NCBI GenBank assembly: GCA_019637445.1
Contig: JAHBVS010000001.1
Location: 1,275,586-1,339,585, forward strand
DNA length: 64,000 nucleotides
Reading direction: 5' to 3'
Source of the DNA: Gemmatimonadaceae bacterium
GTDB lineage: Bacteria; Gemmatimonadota; Gemmatimonadetes; Gemmatimonadales; Gemmatimonadaceae
In this document: positions 32,490-40,415 of the stretch, piece after piece
Layout: each line of letters starts with the position of its first letter
How positions within the stretch are numbered: the stretch's first letter is position 1
Position numbers and translations under genes: made by a program
Notes under the pieces: model-generated
Seen by the model: the letters and a program-made list of their open reading frames with translations, nothing else
What the model was told of the DNA's origin: nothing
The model's database searches: none

Positions 32490-33989
32490 ATGAACTTCGC
32501 TCGAATCCTCTGGGATACCGCAGATTCCGTGCCGGAGCGCGCGGCGATCCGCGACGGCGGCGTGGAGCTGACCTATGCCGCGCTCACCGCGCGTGCCGCG
32601 GCCATCGCTGAGGCCCTGGTGGCGGCCGGACTCGAGCGCGGTGCGCGCGTGGCAGTGCTGCTCCCGCATGGCGGGGACGCCGCGGCCGCGTTCTACGGGG
32701 CCGCCGCCGCCGGTGCGGTGGTGACCGTGCTCAACTGGCTGTTCCGCCCACGACAGGTCGAACAGACGCTCGAGCATGCCGGCGCCAGGATTCTCATCAC
32801 GAGCCGTGAGTGGATCGCGCAGCAGACGCGCGAACTGCAGGTCGATGCGCGCATCCTTCTGGTCGAGGAGATCGCGGCGCAAGGCGGCTTCAGTCCCGTG
32901 GATGCCGCGGACAGCGATCCGGTACAAATCAACTTTACATCGGGCTCCACGGGCGGCCCCAAAGGCGTCGTGATGAGTCACGCCAACCTCGCGGTAGGCG
33001 TGACCACCGTCGTCGACTACCTCGGCATCACCGAACACGACCGCTTGGCGAGCCTGCTGCCATTCAGTTTCGTCTACGGCTTCAATCAGCTCAACTGTGC
33101 GGTGGCGACGGGCGCGCGCCTAGACATCATCACGTCGCCGTTGGCGCCGCAGATTGTGCGCGAGCTCATCGCCAACGAGTCGACCGTGCTCGCCGGCGTG
33201 CCGCCGCTCTGGATGCAACTGCTGCGCGTGACGGACTTCCAGGCACCACTTCCCTCGCTGCGACTCGTGACCTGCGCCGGTGGCCGCCTGAGTCCGGAGG
33301 CGGTGCGGGCGCTGCGGACGGCCCAGCCCCAGGCGGCGCTCTTCCTGATGTACGGGCTCACCGAGGTATTTCGCAGCACATTCCTCCCTCCCGACGAGGT
33401 GGACGAACACCCCGACTCGATGGGACGCGCGGTGCCCGGCGCCGCGGTCTACGTCGTGCGTGAGGACGGCACCCTCTGCGACGACGGCGAAGTCGGCGAG
33501 CTGGTGCACGCCGGACCCACGGTCGCGCTCGGGTACTGGAATGACGAGGACGCCACGGCGCGGGTCTTCCGCGCCAACCCCGATGCCACTGAAACTGACC
33601 CCGCGCTCGCGCGCGCCGCGTACTCGGGCGACCTGGTGCGACGCGACGAGCGGGGATTGCTCTACTACGTCGGTCGGCGCGACCGGATGATCAAGACGCT
33701 CGGGTTCCGCGTCAGCCCCGACGAGATCGCCGACGTGCTCTACGCCTCGCAGCAGGTCTCGGAGGCAGTGGCGACCGCAGAACCGGATCCACAGCGCGGG
33801 ATGCGCATCGTCGCACACGTGGTGCTGTCACCCACGGGTAGCCTGGACGCGCTACGGCGGTACTGCGGTGCGGAACTCCCGCGCCACATGCTGCCGGCGC
33901 GCTGGGACGTGCGCGACAAGCTGCCGCGTAACGCGAGTGGAAAGTTCGACCTCCTGGCGCTCGACGCACCCGAGCCGCCCGCCAGCTGA
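32490..33989 (+). CDS. AMP-forming acyl-CoA/acyl-ACP ligase, XrtA (exosortase A)-associated type
   Basis: A 499-residue adenylate-forming ligase; start at MNFARILWD (32490). Motifs: NFTSGSTGGPKGVVMSH (ATP loop), LLPFSFVYGFNQL, LFLMYGLTEVFRSTFL, YSGDLVRRDERGLLYYVGRRDRMIKTLGFRVSPDEI, and the C-terminal PRNASGKFD with the catalytic Lys. It resembles the ligase family regularly linked with exosortase A. It is divergent from the NAD-synthetase/asparagine-synthetase/carrier operon across a 111-base gap and probably charges that carrier. The acyl group is unknown. Confidence 0.85.
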   Translation: MNFARILWDTADSVPERAAIRDGGVELTYAALTARAAAIAEALVAAGLERGARVAVLLPHGGDAAAAFYGAAAAGAVVTVLNWLFRPRQVEQTLEHAGARILITSREWIAQQTRELQVDARILLVEEIAAQGGFSPVDAADSDPVQINFTSGSTGGPKGVVMSHANLAVGVTTVVDYLGITEHDRLASLLPFSFVYGFNQLNCAVATGARLDIITSPLAPQIVRELIANESTVLAGVPPLWMQLLRVTDFQAPLPSLRLVTCAGGRLSPEAVRALRTAQPQAALFLMYGLTEVFRSTFLPPDEVDEHPDSMGRAVPGAAVYVVREDGTLCDDGEVGELVHAGPTVALGYWNDEDATARVFRANPDATETDPALARAAYSGDLVRRDERGLLYYVGRRDRMIKTLGFRVSPDEIADVLYASQQVSEAVATAEPDPQRGMRIVAHVVLSPTGSLDALRRYCGAELPRHMLPARWDVRDKLPRNASGKFDLLALDAPEPPAS

Positions 33990-34003
33990 CGCGTCTCCCG
34001 GCC

Positions 34004-34870
34004 TCAGGTCGACGCCGATTGAAGCAGCGCGTGCGACCGGATTGCCGTGCCTCTGAAGCGCTCAAGCAGGCGCCGAATCCGCGGTAGCACCCCGGATTGC
34101 CCCGCGTAGTGACGCAGGCGCGTCAGCGGCGGCACGTCGAACCGTGGCTGCCCTGGGTCCCACTCCCAGGGATGGATGTAGAAGGTCCCCGGCACCGCGC
34201 GCCGCGCCGACTGCCCCAGCGCCCAGTGCACCAGTACCGACGGCAGAATGCGAAAATAGGCACCGCCCGCGGCCGGCAGCGTCGCGCCGGCGACTCGCAG
34301 TGTCGCCGGAGGAAACTCTGCCAGACGGCCTGCTGGACGCTCCAGCCAATAAGGATCGCGCTTCCCGCCAGGATATCCGTATCCCCGGCGGCGAACAGGA
34401 AACAGCGACGAGTCGTAGCGATGGCCTTCCTCGATCAGGATATCAAGCGCCCACTCGTATCCTGGAATGATCGAGAACGACGGCGCCCGGAACCCGAGCA
34501 CCTCGCTACCCGTCAGGTCCTCGATGATCCGCTTGGTCTTGCGCACCGACTCGCGGAAATGCTCAGGGGTCTGGTGCGTGATGCGTTGATGGTCGTAGGT
34601 GTGCGAGGCGACCTCATGCCCGGCGTCGACGATGCGCCGCATCATCGCGGGGTGCCGCTCGGCGACCCAACCGACCGTGAAGAACGTTCCCGTCGCGTCC
34701 TGCGCGGCCATGAGCGCGAGCAGCGCGTCCACCGCCGCTTCCACGCGCGACTCAAATGACTCCCACCGGGACATCGGCGCATAGGGCGCCAGCGCCACGA
34801 CCTGGAAATACTCCTCGACGTCGACGGTGAAGAAGTGCAGCGGCCGCTTCGACCCCGCCACGCGCGACAC
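34004..34870 (-). CDS. XrtA/PEP-CTERM-locus polysaccharide deacetylase
   Basis: A 288-residue NodB-domain protein of the PEP-CTERM-locus subfamily. It shows the subfamily hallmarks FFTVDVEEYFQVVAL, WVAERHP, AGHEVASHTYDHQR (metal-binding His), GFRAPSFSIIPGYEWALDIL, YDSSLFPVRRRGYGYPGG, AAGGAYFRILP and FYIHPWEWDPGQPR. These are far more specific than the generic NodB motifs and are the clearest marker that this locus is of the exosortase-A type. It should deacetylate a sugar of the exopolysaccharide. It ends a leftward run (acyltransferase, TonB receptor, lipoprotein, deacetylase) and starts 3 bases after the lipoprotein stop. Confidence 0.9.
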   Translation of the reverse strand: MSRVAGSKRPLHFFTVDVEEYFQVVALAPYAPMSRWESFESRVEAAVDALLALMAAQDATGTFFTVGWVAERHPAMMRRIVDAGHEVASHTYDHQRITHQTPEHFRESVRKTKRIIEDLTGSEVLGFRAPSFSIIPGYEWALDILIEEGHRYDSSLFPVRRRGYGYPGGKRDPYWLERPAGRLAEFPPATLRVAGATLPAAGGAYFRILPSVLVHWALGQSARRAVPGTFYIHPWEWDPGQPRFDVPPLTRLRHYAGQSGVLPRIRRLLERFRGTAIRSHALLQSAST

Positions 34871-34873
34871 CGC

Positions 34874-35860
34874 TCAGCGAGGCGTCAGGTCGAACTCGGT
34901 GCGCGGTCGCAGCGCCCAGCTCCCGACACCGAGCGGCACGAGAACCCCGGCGAAGTCGTACCGCTGGCCCGCGCTCCAGATGCCGGCCATGAACGGCGGA
35001 CGGAATGCGTCGTCCGCCGCCCGATCGAGAAGCACCGTCAGTGCCCCCGAGCCGTCATTCACCGTGAGACGGAGGCTGCCAGCCACGGTGGCCGAATCGA
35101 CGATCGCCGCATCGAACACCCGCACCAGCGCCGCATCGAGCGTCCCGGCAGCCGCCGTCGCAGCCTGCAGCGTCGTGATGATGGGCGAGGTCGGGATAAA
35201 GGCGCTCCCGAGCGCAAACACCCGAACGTCATCCAGCACGCGCTGCCCGTCGCGAGTCGCGATGCGCCCGAGCAGGCGCAGGCTGTCGCCGGCCGCGACT
35301 GTTGCTGGCCGCACGCGTCCGGCGCGGATCGCGCCGGACGTGTCTACCACGTGCAGCAGCGTGTCTGAATACGTGCCCAGCGCGTGCAGCGCCACGCCGG
35401 CGAGGAACACGCGCGTGCCGAGCGTGCCGCTCCGGACACCTGCTGCGTCGGTCGATGGATAGGCGGCGAGTGCCGCGACGGTCACGGAATCCTGCGGCCG
35501 CACGTTCAGCACGGCGGCATCCACGCCGGTGACCACCAACGTGTCGCCCACGCTGGTGGGATCCAGCACGAGCCGATACGAACCCACCGGCACGCCGCTG
35601 AGGCGGAACGTCCCGCTCGCATTTGCCGTGGCGCGCGCCACGGTATCGCCCGCGATCGGCGTGAGCAGGCGCACGCGCGCACCCTCGAACGCGACGTCAG
35701 AGGCGTCCACGATGCCGTTCCCGTTGGCATCGAGCATCACGACGCCGAGCACGGCACCCGTCGCGGTGATGCCAACGGAGCGATCGGCCCCGCCGTTGCC
35801 GCAGGACCCGCCCGTCATCACGGCAGCGGCGCTCGCCGCCAGCAAGAAGATCCGTCTCAC
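34874..35860 (-). CDS. Lipoprotein paired with TonB-dependent receptor
   Basis: A 328-residue protein from a GTG that overlaps the receptor stop (GTGA). Signal peptide with lipobox TGGSC (Cys20). Residues 25-130 resemble an SdrD/carboxypeptidase-regulatory-like beta domain with a calcium-type loop (LDANGNGIVDASD), GTFRLSGVPVGSYRLVLD. The rest is beta-rich and resembles an OB-fold/DUF-type surface domain (LRLLGRIATRDGQRVLDDVRVF). Coupling to a TonB-dependent receptor suggests that the two cooperate at the outer membrane in ligand capture. The ligand is unknown. Confidence 0.65.
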   Translation of the reverse strand: MRRIFLLAASAAAVMTGGSCGNGGADRSVGITATGAVLGVVMLDANGNGIVDASDVAFEGARVRLLTPIAGDTVARATANASGTFRLSGVPVGSYRLVLDPTSVGDTLVVTGVDAAVLNVRPQDSVTVAALAAYPSTDAAGVRSGTLGTRVFLAGVALHALGTYSDTLLHVVDTSGAIRAGRVRPATVAAGDSLRLLGRIATRDGQRVLDDVRVFALGSAFIPTSPIITTLQAATAAAGTLDAALVRVFDAAIVDSATVAGSLRLTVNDGSGALTVLLDRAADDAFRPPFMAGIWSAGQRYDFAGVLVPLGVGSWALRPRTEFDLTPR

Positions 35861-38697
35861 GGGGTCACCCTCACGCCAATACGAAAGAACGCGCCAGGCG
35901 TCCAATCGCCAATGCGCTGTCCGAAGGCTGGATTCGAGATGTAACCCACCGTCGTCAGTCCGATGCCTGGATCCGTCGTGAGCACCGACACCGGGTCCAC
36001 CCGCACCAGGGCGCGGTCCACGGGCGCGGCGTTCACGGAAATCAGGTCGAGGGCGTCGAGCGTGAGCTCGAAACGACCGATTCTTGTCTGGCCGAGGCCG
36101 ATGGCGGCACGCAGGTCCACACGGTGCACCAGATCCTCACGACACGCGTTGCGCTGCGCAAAGCGGTTTACCGACGACCGCAGGCAGGCGTTGTCCGCGA
36201 TCAACTCGGCCATCCCCGGAAGCCCCGGGTCGACGAAGGCGGGATCGTTCCGCCAATCGCCGTCGCCGTTTGCATCGACTCCACCGCGCACGCCGGGTGT
36301 GAAGGGCAGCCCGCTGTGCAGCCGGTAGGCCAGTCCGAGGCGGAAGGCCTGGGAGGCGCGCCACTCGGCAGTCAGCAGCACGCGATGTGGGATGTCGAAG
36401 TCCGAGCGGCCGGCCTCCCATTCGTTGCCGTTCAGCCCCGCCGGAAACGGCGAGAGTCGCGTGCCGGCAAAGCCGACGACATTGTCGCGCGTCTGGCTAA
36501 ACGTGTACTGCAGCCCGAAGCTCAGGCCGGACTCGAGCACACGCTCGACTTCGACGGTCGCGCCCCAAAACTCCGAGTACCCTGTGTTCTCGAGCGCATA
36601 GACGGCGTCGAGTTCCGCAAACCGACGATTGGACACTGGCTCGGCGACCAGCACCTCCCCTTCCTGGCGCAACGCGCCCTGAAGGGGCCGACCGTACTGG
36701 TCGAACCCCACGGGCGACGCGGGCAGGTTGAGGTCGCGTCGACGGGCGATGAAGTCCGTGTTGCGATACACACCTGACACCGACGCACTCCACTCGCCCA
36801 GTCGCCGCGTCAGGCCAAGCGAGAGGCGCTGTGTCCGCGGTCCGACGAAGTCGGGGGCCAGCAGCGTCACGGCCTGCCCGACGACGGGGGCTTCGGTGAC
36901 CGACGGTGCTGCGCCGAGGGCCAGGGCCCCAACGCCGTAGCGCACGCTTGCACCCGCATCCAGCGTCAGCGCCTCGGCGATGTCTCGGGCGTCGGGCAAC
37001 GCGTGGTAGGTCCCAGCGCCACCCTCGAGCACCCACTCGCGCGCGCTGCCGAGCTCCCAGCGGAAGCCAAGCCGTGGCGACGTCCGCGAGGACGTGGCGG
37101 CGACGGCGGCGTTGTCGAGGCCCGAGAGACTCGCCAGCGTGCCATTCGCTTCGATATTCCCGCTGGGCAAGCGCGTCTGGTCGAGCCGAAGGCCAAGCAA
37201 CACGGAGAGGCCGCCGGCGACTTGCCAAGCGTCCTGGACGAAGAGGCCGGTCTCGCGCATCCGGAACTCACCGGCATAGGACGCAGGCTCGACGCGGCGC
37301 CACGCGCCAGCCGGCGACGGATCGCCGAGCGCACGGCCTACGGCGAAGATCCCGTCGGACTCCGGCGCAAAGCGCAGATCATAGCGATGCATCGCCGTGA
37401 CGAGACCAGCCTTCAGGCGATGCGCTCCCGCGTCGACGTGCAGCATCCCGCTGATGCGAGGCACGGCGCCAACGGAGTTGAACGGCTCGCCGACCATGCT
37501 GCCGCTGGTCACGCCAAGCAGCGCATCGGATACCCGCGATGCGCCATCGGCGCTGCCGCTCGCCTCCGCCGCCGACGTCGAGACGCGCCACTCGTGCGAG
37601 ATGCGGCGCGTCAGCCGGCCGAAGATGTTGAGTGCCGCCTGCGCGTTCAGTGCCTCGTAGTCTCGGCCGTAGAGCGCGGCGAGTCCGACCTCATCGCGCG
37701 GTCCGCTGGACGTAAGCCGTGCGACGCTCGCCCGCGCCGAGATGGAGAGCCGCTCGCTGGCCTGCCAGTCCAAACGTCCGAACCCACCGACGCGTTCGGT
37801 GATCCGCCGCGCGTCCGCGGGCACTCCCGGCCAGGCTTCGTCCTCTGTGCGCTGGTAGTCGACCCCACCGATGGCCTGGGCCGTATCTCCCTGCATCGGG
37901 CCGCCCCCGATGTACGCGCCGCCGACCGTGGACGTACCACCCTCGAGAAGCGCCCTGGCGCTCGGCGTGCGTCCGCCGCGGAGGGTGCCGCTGCGCAGGC
38001 CGAGTCCGCTACCGCCGACCTCGACGTCGAATCCCAGACCGCCGACCTCCGCGAACGACATGCCACGCACGGGCATCGCCAGGGCCGCGACATCCGCACC
38101 GCTGCCTCGCGGTGCCCCGAGACCCTCGGCGTAGGCGCCGTCGAGGAGCAGGCCCGTCATCCGCCAGGGCAGGCCTTCGACGGAGTAGCGGTCGGCGGTG
38201 GTGCTGAACGCCGAGATGTCGCCGCCGATGCGCCGGGCGCCCACGAGATCGCCGTATCCCCGTGCGACCATCCAGCGCCCCCCGCTTCCCACCTCGCCCT
38301 GTCGCTGCACGCTGTCCACGCTGACCACGGGCGGCGTCGCCACGCGAAGCGTGGCGTCCATCTGCGTGGTATGCGCCGTCCCGATTCGAACGTCGAGATG
38401 CACGACCGGGATGAAGCCCAGAGCCTCGACGAAGACGTCGTACCGGCCCCCGAGCAGCGCGTCGAAGCGAAAGGTCCCCTCGCGGTCCGTCTTGGTCCAA
38501 CGCGCGGCACCCGACGTCCGGTCCACGACACGCACCTCGGCGTCATGGATCGGACGGCGGACGGCGTCGCGGACGCTGCCCTCAAATCGGCCAAACTGTA
38601 GGCTCTGCGCGGCAATGCGGTGCGGCACGACGGCACCGCTGGCCAGCGCAAGGACGCCGAGGACAAGCGCGGCCCTGCGAATCACTTGATGAATCAC
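35857..38697 (-). CDS. TonB-dependent outer-membrane receptor
   Basis: About 946 residues; start placed at a GTG at 38697, just before a signal peptide (ALVLGVLALASGAVVPHRIAAQ); a GTG at 38685 is equally possible. Residues 30-110 form a carboxypeptidase-regulatory-like domain (FEGSVRDAVRRPIHDAEVRVVD, GTFRFDALLGGRYDVFVEALGF), then a plug-like region and a long beta-barrel with repeated amphipathic strands (LEGGTSTVGGAYIGGG, GLQYTFSQTRDNVVGF) and an aromatic-free end GAFFRIGVRVTP. The plug is short and divergent, as in other CarboxypepD_reg-type receptors. A TATACT-like -10 lies about 45 bases upstream without a clear -35. Import or export of a glycan or siderophore cannot be decided. Confidence 0.8.
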   Translation of the reverse strand: MIHQVIRRAALVLGVLALASGAVVPHRIAAQSLQFGRFEGSVRDAVRRPIHDAEVRVVDRTSGAARWTKTDREGTFRFDALLGGRYDVFVEALGFIPVVHLDVRIGTAHTTQMDATLRVATPPVVSVDSVQRQGEVGSGGRWMVARGYGDLVGARRIGGDISAFSTTADRYSVEGLPWRMTGLLLDGAYAEGLGAPRGSGADVAALAMPVRGMSFAEVGGLGFDVEVGGSGLGLRSGTLRGGRTPSARALLEGGTSTVGGAYIGGGPMQGDTAQAIGGVDYQRTEDEAWPGVPADARRITERVGGFGRLDWQASERLSISARASVARLTSSGPRDEVGLAALYGRDYEALNAQAALNIFGRLTRRISHEWRVSTSAAEASGSADGASRVSDALLGVTSGSMVGEPFNSVGAVPRISGMLHVDAGAHRLKAGLVTAMHRYDLRFAPESDGIFAVGRALGDPSPAGAWRRVEPASYAGEFRMRETGLFVQDAWQVAGGLSVLLGLRLDQTRLPSGNIEANGTLASLSGLDNAAVAATSSRTSPRLGFRWELGSAREWVLEGGAGTYHALPDARDIAEALTLDAGASVRYGVGALALGAAPSVTEAPVVGQAVTLLAPDFVGPRTQRLSLGLTRRLGEWSASVSGVYRNTDFIARRRDLNLPASPVGFDQYGRPLQGALRQEGEVLVAEPVSNRRFAELDAVYALENTGYSEFWGATVEVERVLESGLSFGLQYTFSQTRDNVVGFAGTRLSPFPAGLNGNEWEAGRSDFDIPHRVLLTAEWRASQAFRLGLAYRLHSGLPFTPGVRGGVDANGDGDWRNDPAFVDPGLPGMAELIADNACLRSSVNRFAQRNACREDLVHRVDLRAAIGLGQTRIGRFELTLDALDLISVNAAPVDRALVRVDPVSVLTTDPGIGLTTVGYISNPAFGQRIGDWTPGAFFRIGVRVTP

Positions 38698-38809
38698 GAG
38701 CAGGCGGGTGGCGGACGAGGTGATGCGGGCGGTCAGTGCAGGAAGTATACCGTCGGGACGACCCAGTGGCGAAACACGTGCAGTCCCGACTCTGCCCTTC
38801 GGCCCGCGT

Positions 38810-39940
38810 TCACGATGCCGGTTGCTCGACTCGACGGGGGGCGCGGAACTTCGCGTCAAGACGCTCTCGCAGACTGAGCATCGGAAGTTCGACGAGGCGG
38901 TGGGACAGCATCGCCACGCCGAGGGCCAGCAGCACATTCACCGGGAAGGCGTTCCACCACGCCGACTCGTTCCGATTCAGGAAGATCTGCTGCCACAGAT
39001 AGCAGCTGTAGCTCATGACACCGAGCGAGATGAGCAGGCGGCTGTTGAGCACGCGGCCCACCCGTCCTCCAGCATTTCGCATCGACCAATCGACGAGCAG
39101 CGCGAGCCCGAGGTTGACCAGCAGCAGCCCGACTGCCTCGTGCACGGCGAGGATTGCGTGACGAACAGGGGCGTCAATCCCGCGCGCGAGAATGGGCGTA
39201 AACGGCTCGACGACAACGTAGACGAAGACGGCCCAGAGCGGTCCGCGCTCGAGAAATCGTCGATACGGAGAAAAGGCCCACAACCTCTCACGGAAGATCG
39301 CGAGCAAGCATCCAACGGCAATGATGTCGGCGGTCGTATCGAACGTGTGGAGAATCCCGTCCTGAAACGCGCTGAGGCCATAGGCACCAGGCGGGATGGC
39401 TTGGAGAAAGATCCGCCACACCGGCAGTACCACGAGGAGGCCAAGCAATCCGATCGAGGCGCGACGAATCCCGAGCAGCACCAGCACGGCCGGCCACAAC
39501 ATGTAGAACTGTTCTTCCACGGACAGCGACCAACTGTGCCCGAGCTGCCAGGCGGGAAGATGATTGTAGTTCGATGTGTAGGTCACCGCGTGCAGCATGT
39601 CGCCGGGTTTCAGCTGGAACAGGCCGAGGGCCGCGGCGATGCCAACAAAGGCGAGAAATACGTAGTAGGCCGGGAATATCCTGAACGTGCGCTTGAAATA
39701 GAACCGGAAGATGTTCACGGTGCCGCGCCGGTTGAGTTCGCGCAGCAGAATGCCCGTGATGAGGAAGCCGGAGATGACAAAGAACGTGCGCATGGCCGTG
39801 TACGCCAGGCCGTCGATGCGCACGGCTTCCCGGGCAAGCGGAAAATTCCGGGTGCCGAGAAGGTGCGCGAACAGGACGATCAACAGGAGTCCGCCGCGAA
39901 TGCCGTCGAGCGACGGTATGCGGCGGTCAGTTTCGCTCAT
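38810..39940 (-). CDS. Acyltransferase 3 family membrane protein (OafA-like)
   Basis: A 376-residue protein with about ten membrane helices. Family signatures: IPSLDGIRGGLLLIVLFAHL at the N-terminus, FFVISGFLITGILLRE, then HSWSLSVEEQFYMLWP. These membrane enzymes move acetyl or other acyl groups from cytoplasmic acyl-CoA onto sugars at the periplasmic side. In this locus O-acetylation of the exopolysaccharide or its precursor is likely. It is 112 bases upstream of the TonB receptor gene and reads the same way. Confidence 0.88.
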   Translation of the reverse strand: MSETDRRIPSLDGIRGGLLLIVLFAHLLGTRNFPLAREAVRIDGLAYTAMRTFFVISGFLITGILLRELNRRGTVNIFRFYFKRTFRIFPAYYVFLAFVGIAAALGLFQLKPGDMLHAVTYTSNYNHLPAWQLGHSWSLSVEEQFYMLWPAVLVLLGIRRASIGLLGLLVVLPVWRIFLQAIPPGAYGLSAFQDGILHTFDTTADIIAVGCLLAIFRERLWAFSPYRRFLERGPLWAVFVYVVVEPFTPILARGIDAPVRHAILAVHEAVGLLLVNLGLALLVDWSMRNAGGRVGRVLNSRLLISLGVMSYSCYLWQQIFLNRNESAWWNAFPVNVLLALGVAMLSHRLVELPMLSLRERLDAKFRAPRRVEQPAS

Positions 39941-40106
39941 ACGTCATGGTGCGTCGCCGGAAGCGCGGCGATCCAGGTTGACGGGTGCAGGGTACGAGCC
40001 CGCAGGGCTCGGCAACGTCGTGCGCCGACCGCAGGGCATCCCGCAGCGGTAGCGTCAACAGTGCGCTGCTGTCGAACACCGTCTGCTCGTGCGTCACATG
40101 CTCCAC
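39927..40106 (-). CDS. Possible small hypothetical ORF (59 codons)
   Basis: A GTG-initiated frame (MEHVTHEQTVFDSS...) with GC-rich third positions that ends by overlapping the first 14 bases of the OafA-like gene. A TAG lies six codons before the GTG. Composition looks coding and the overlap would couple it to the acyltransferase, but no family is recognised and no good ribosome site is present. It could also be the tail of a decayed gene. Confidence 0.3.
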   Translation of the reverse strand: MEHVTHEQTVFDSSALLTLPLRDALRSAHDVAEPCGLVPCTRQPGSPRFRRRTMTYERN

Positions 40107-40306
40107 CGGTTCCGGGCTCTCACACTAGGCGCGTATTAATAGGAAGACTTCGCAAGGTATCGCCCGTTTATCGTCACGGCGAGCGCTCCGTTGCGGACAT
40201 CGTCGCGACCCGGTAAAAAATGCGCTCCGCCGCCTCCAAGGCACCGTTACCAAGCTTGCGGCACGGAGTCTGCATACCATAGAGGCGGTCTCTCTCGATC
40301 GGGCGT

Positions 40307-40324
40307 GCCCGGAACGATCCGGGC
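40307..40324. promoter_or_regulatory. Perfect 7-bp stem-loop upstream of the Ig/LRR lipoprotein gene
   Basis: GCCCGGA and TCCGGGC are separated by an ACGA tetraloop. There is no following T-tract, so it is not a classic terminator. It may be an operator or a structured leader element. Confidence 0.35.
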
Positions 40325-40351
40325 TGCCTGACTCGGCCTCGACGTTGTCCT

Positions 40352-40363
40352 GACACGAGTGTC
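40352..40363. promoter_or_regulatory. Palindrome GACAC-GA-GTGTC upstream of the Ig/LRR lipoprotein gene
   Basis: Perfect 5-bp inverted repeat with a 2-base spacer, about 50 bases before the start codon; an operator-like position. No regulator is identified. Confidence 0.25.
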
Positions 40364-40415
40364 CGTGGCATCTTGGACAGAGCATGATTTCTCACGGTAG
40401 GTAGGACGTTCTGTG

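Larger units (their letters stand above)
40107..40415. other. Intergenic region with hairpin and palindrome, no gene recognised
   Basis: This stretch is less GC-rich than its surroundings (for example GTATTAATAGGAAGAC near 40133) and marks the end of the polysaccharide locus. It contains the hairpin at 40307-40324 and the palindrome at 40352-40363. It should hold the promoter of the Ig/LRR lipoprotein gene, but I see no convincing -35/-10 pair. Confidence 0.5.

Noticed and set aside
40174-40395. 73-codon minus-strand frame in the intergenic region
   Set aside because: Composition is not coding-like, no ribosome site, and the region holds hairpins and an A/T-richer patch typical of intergenic DNA.
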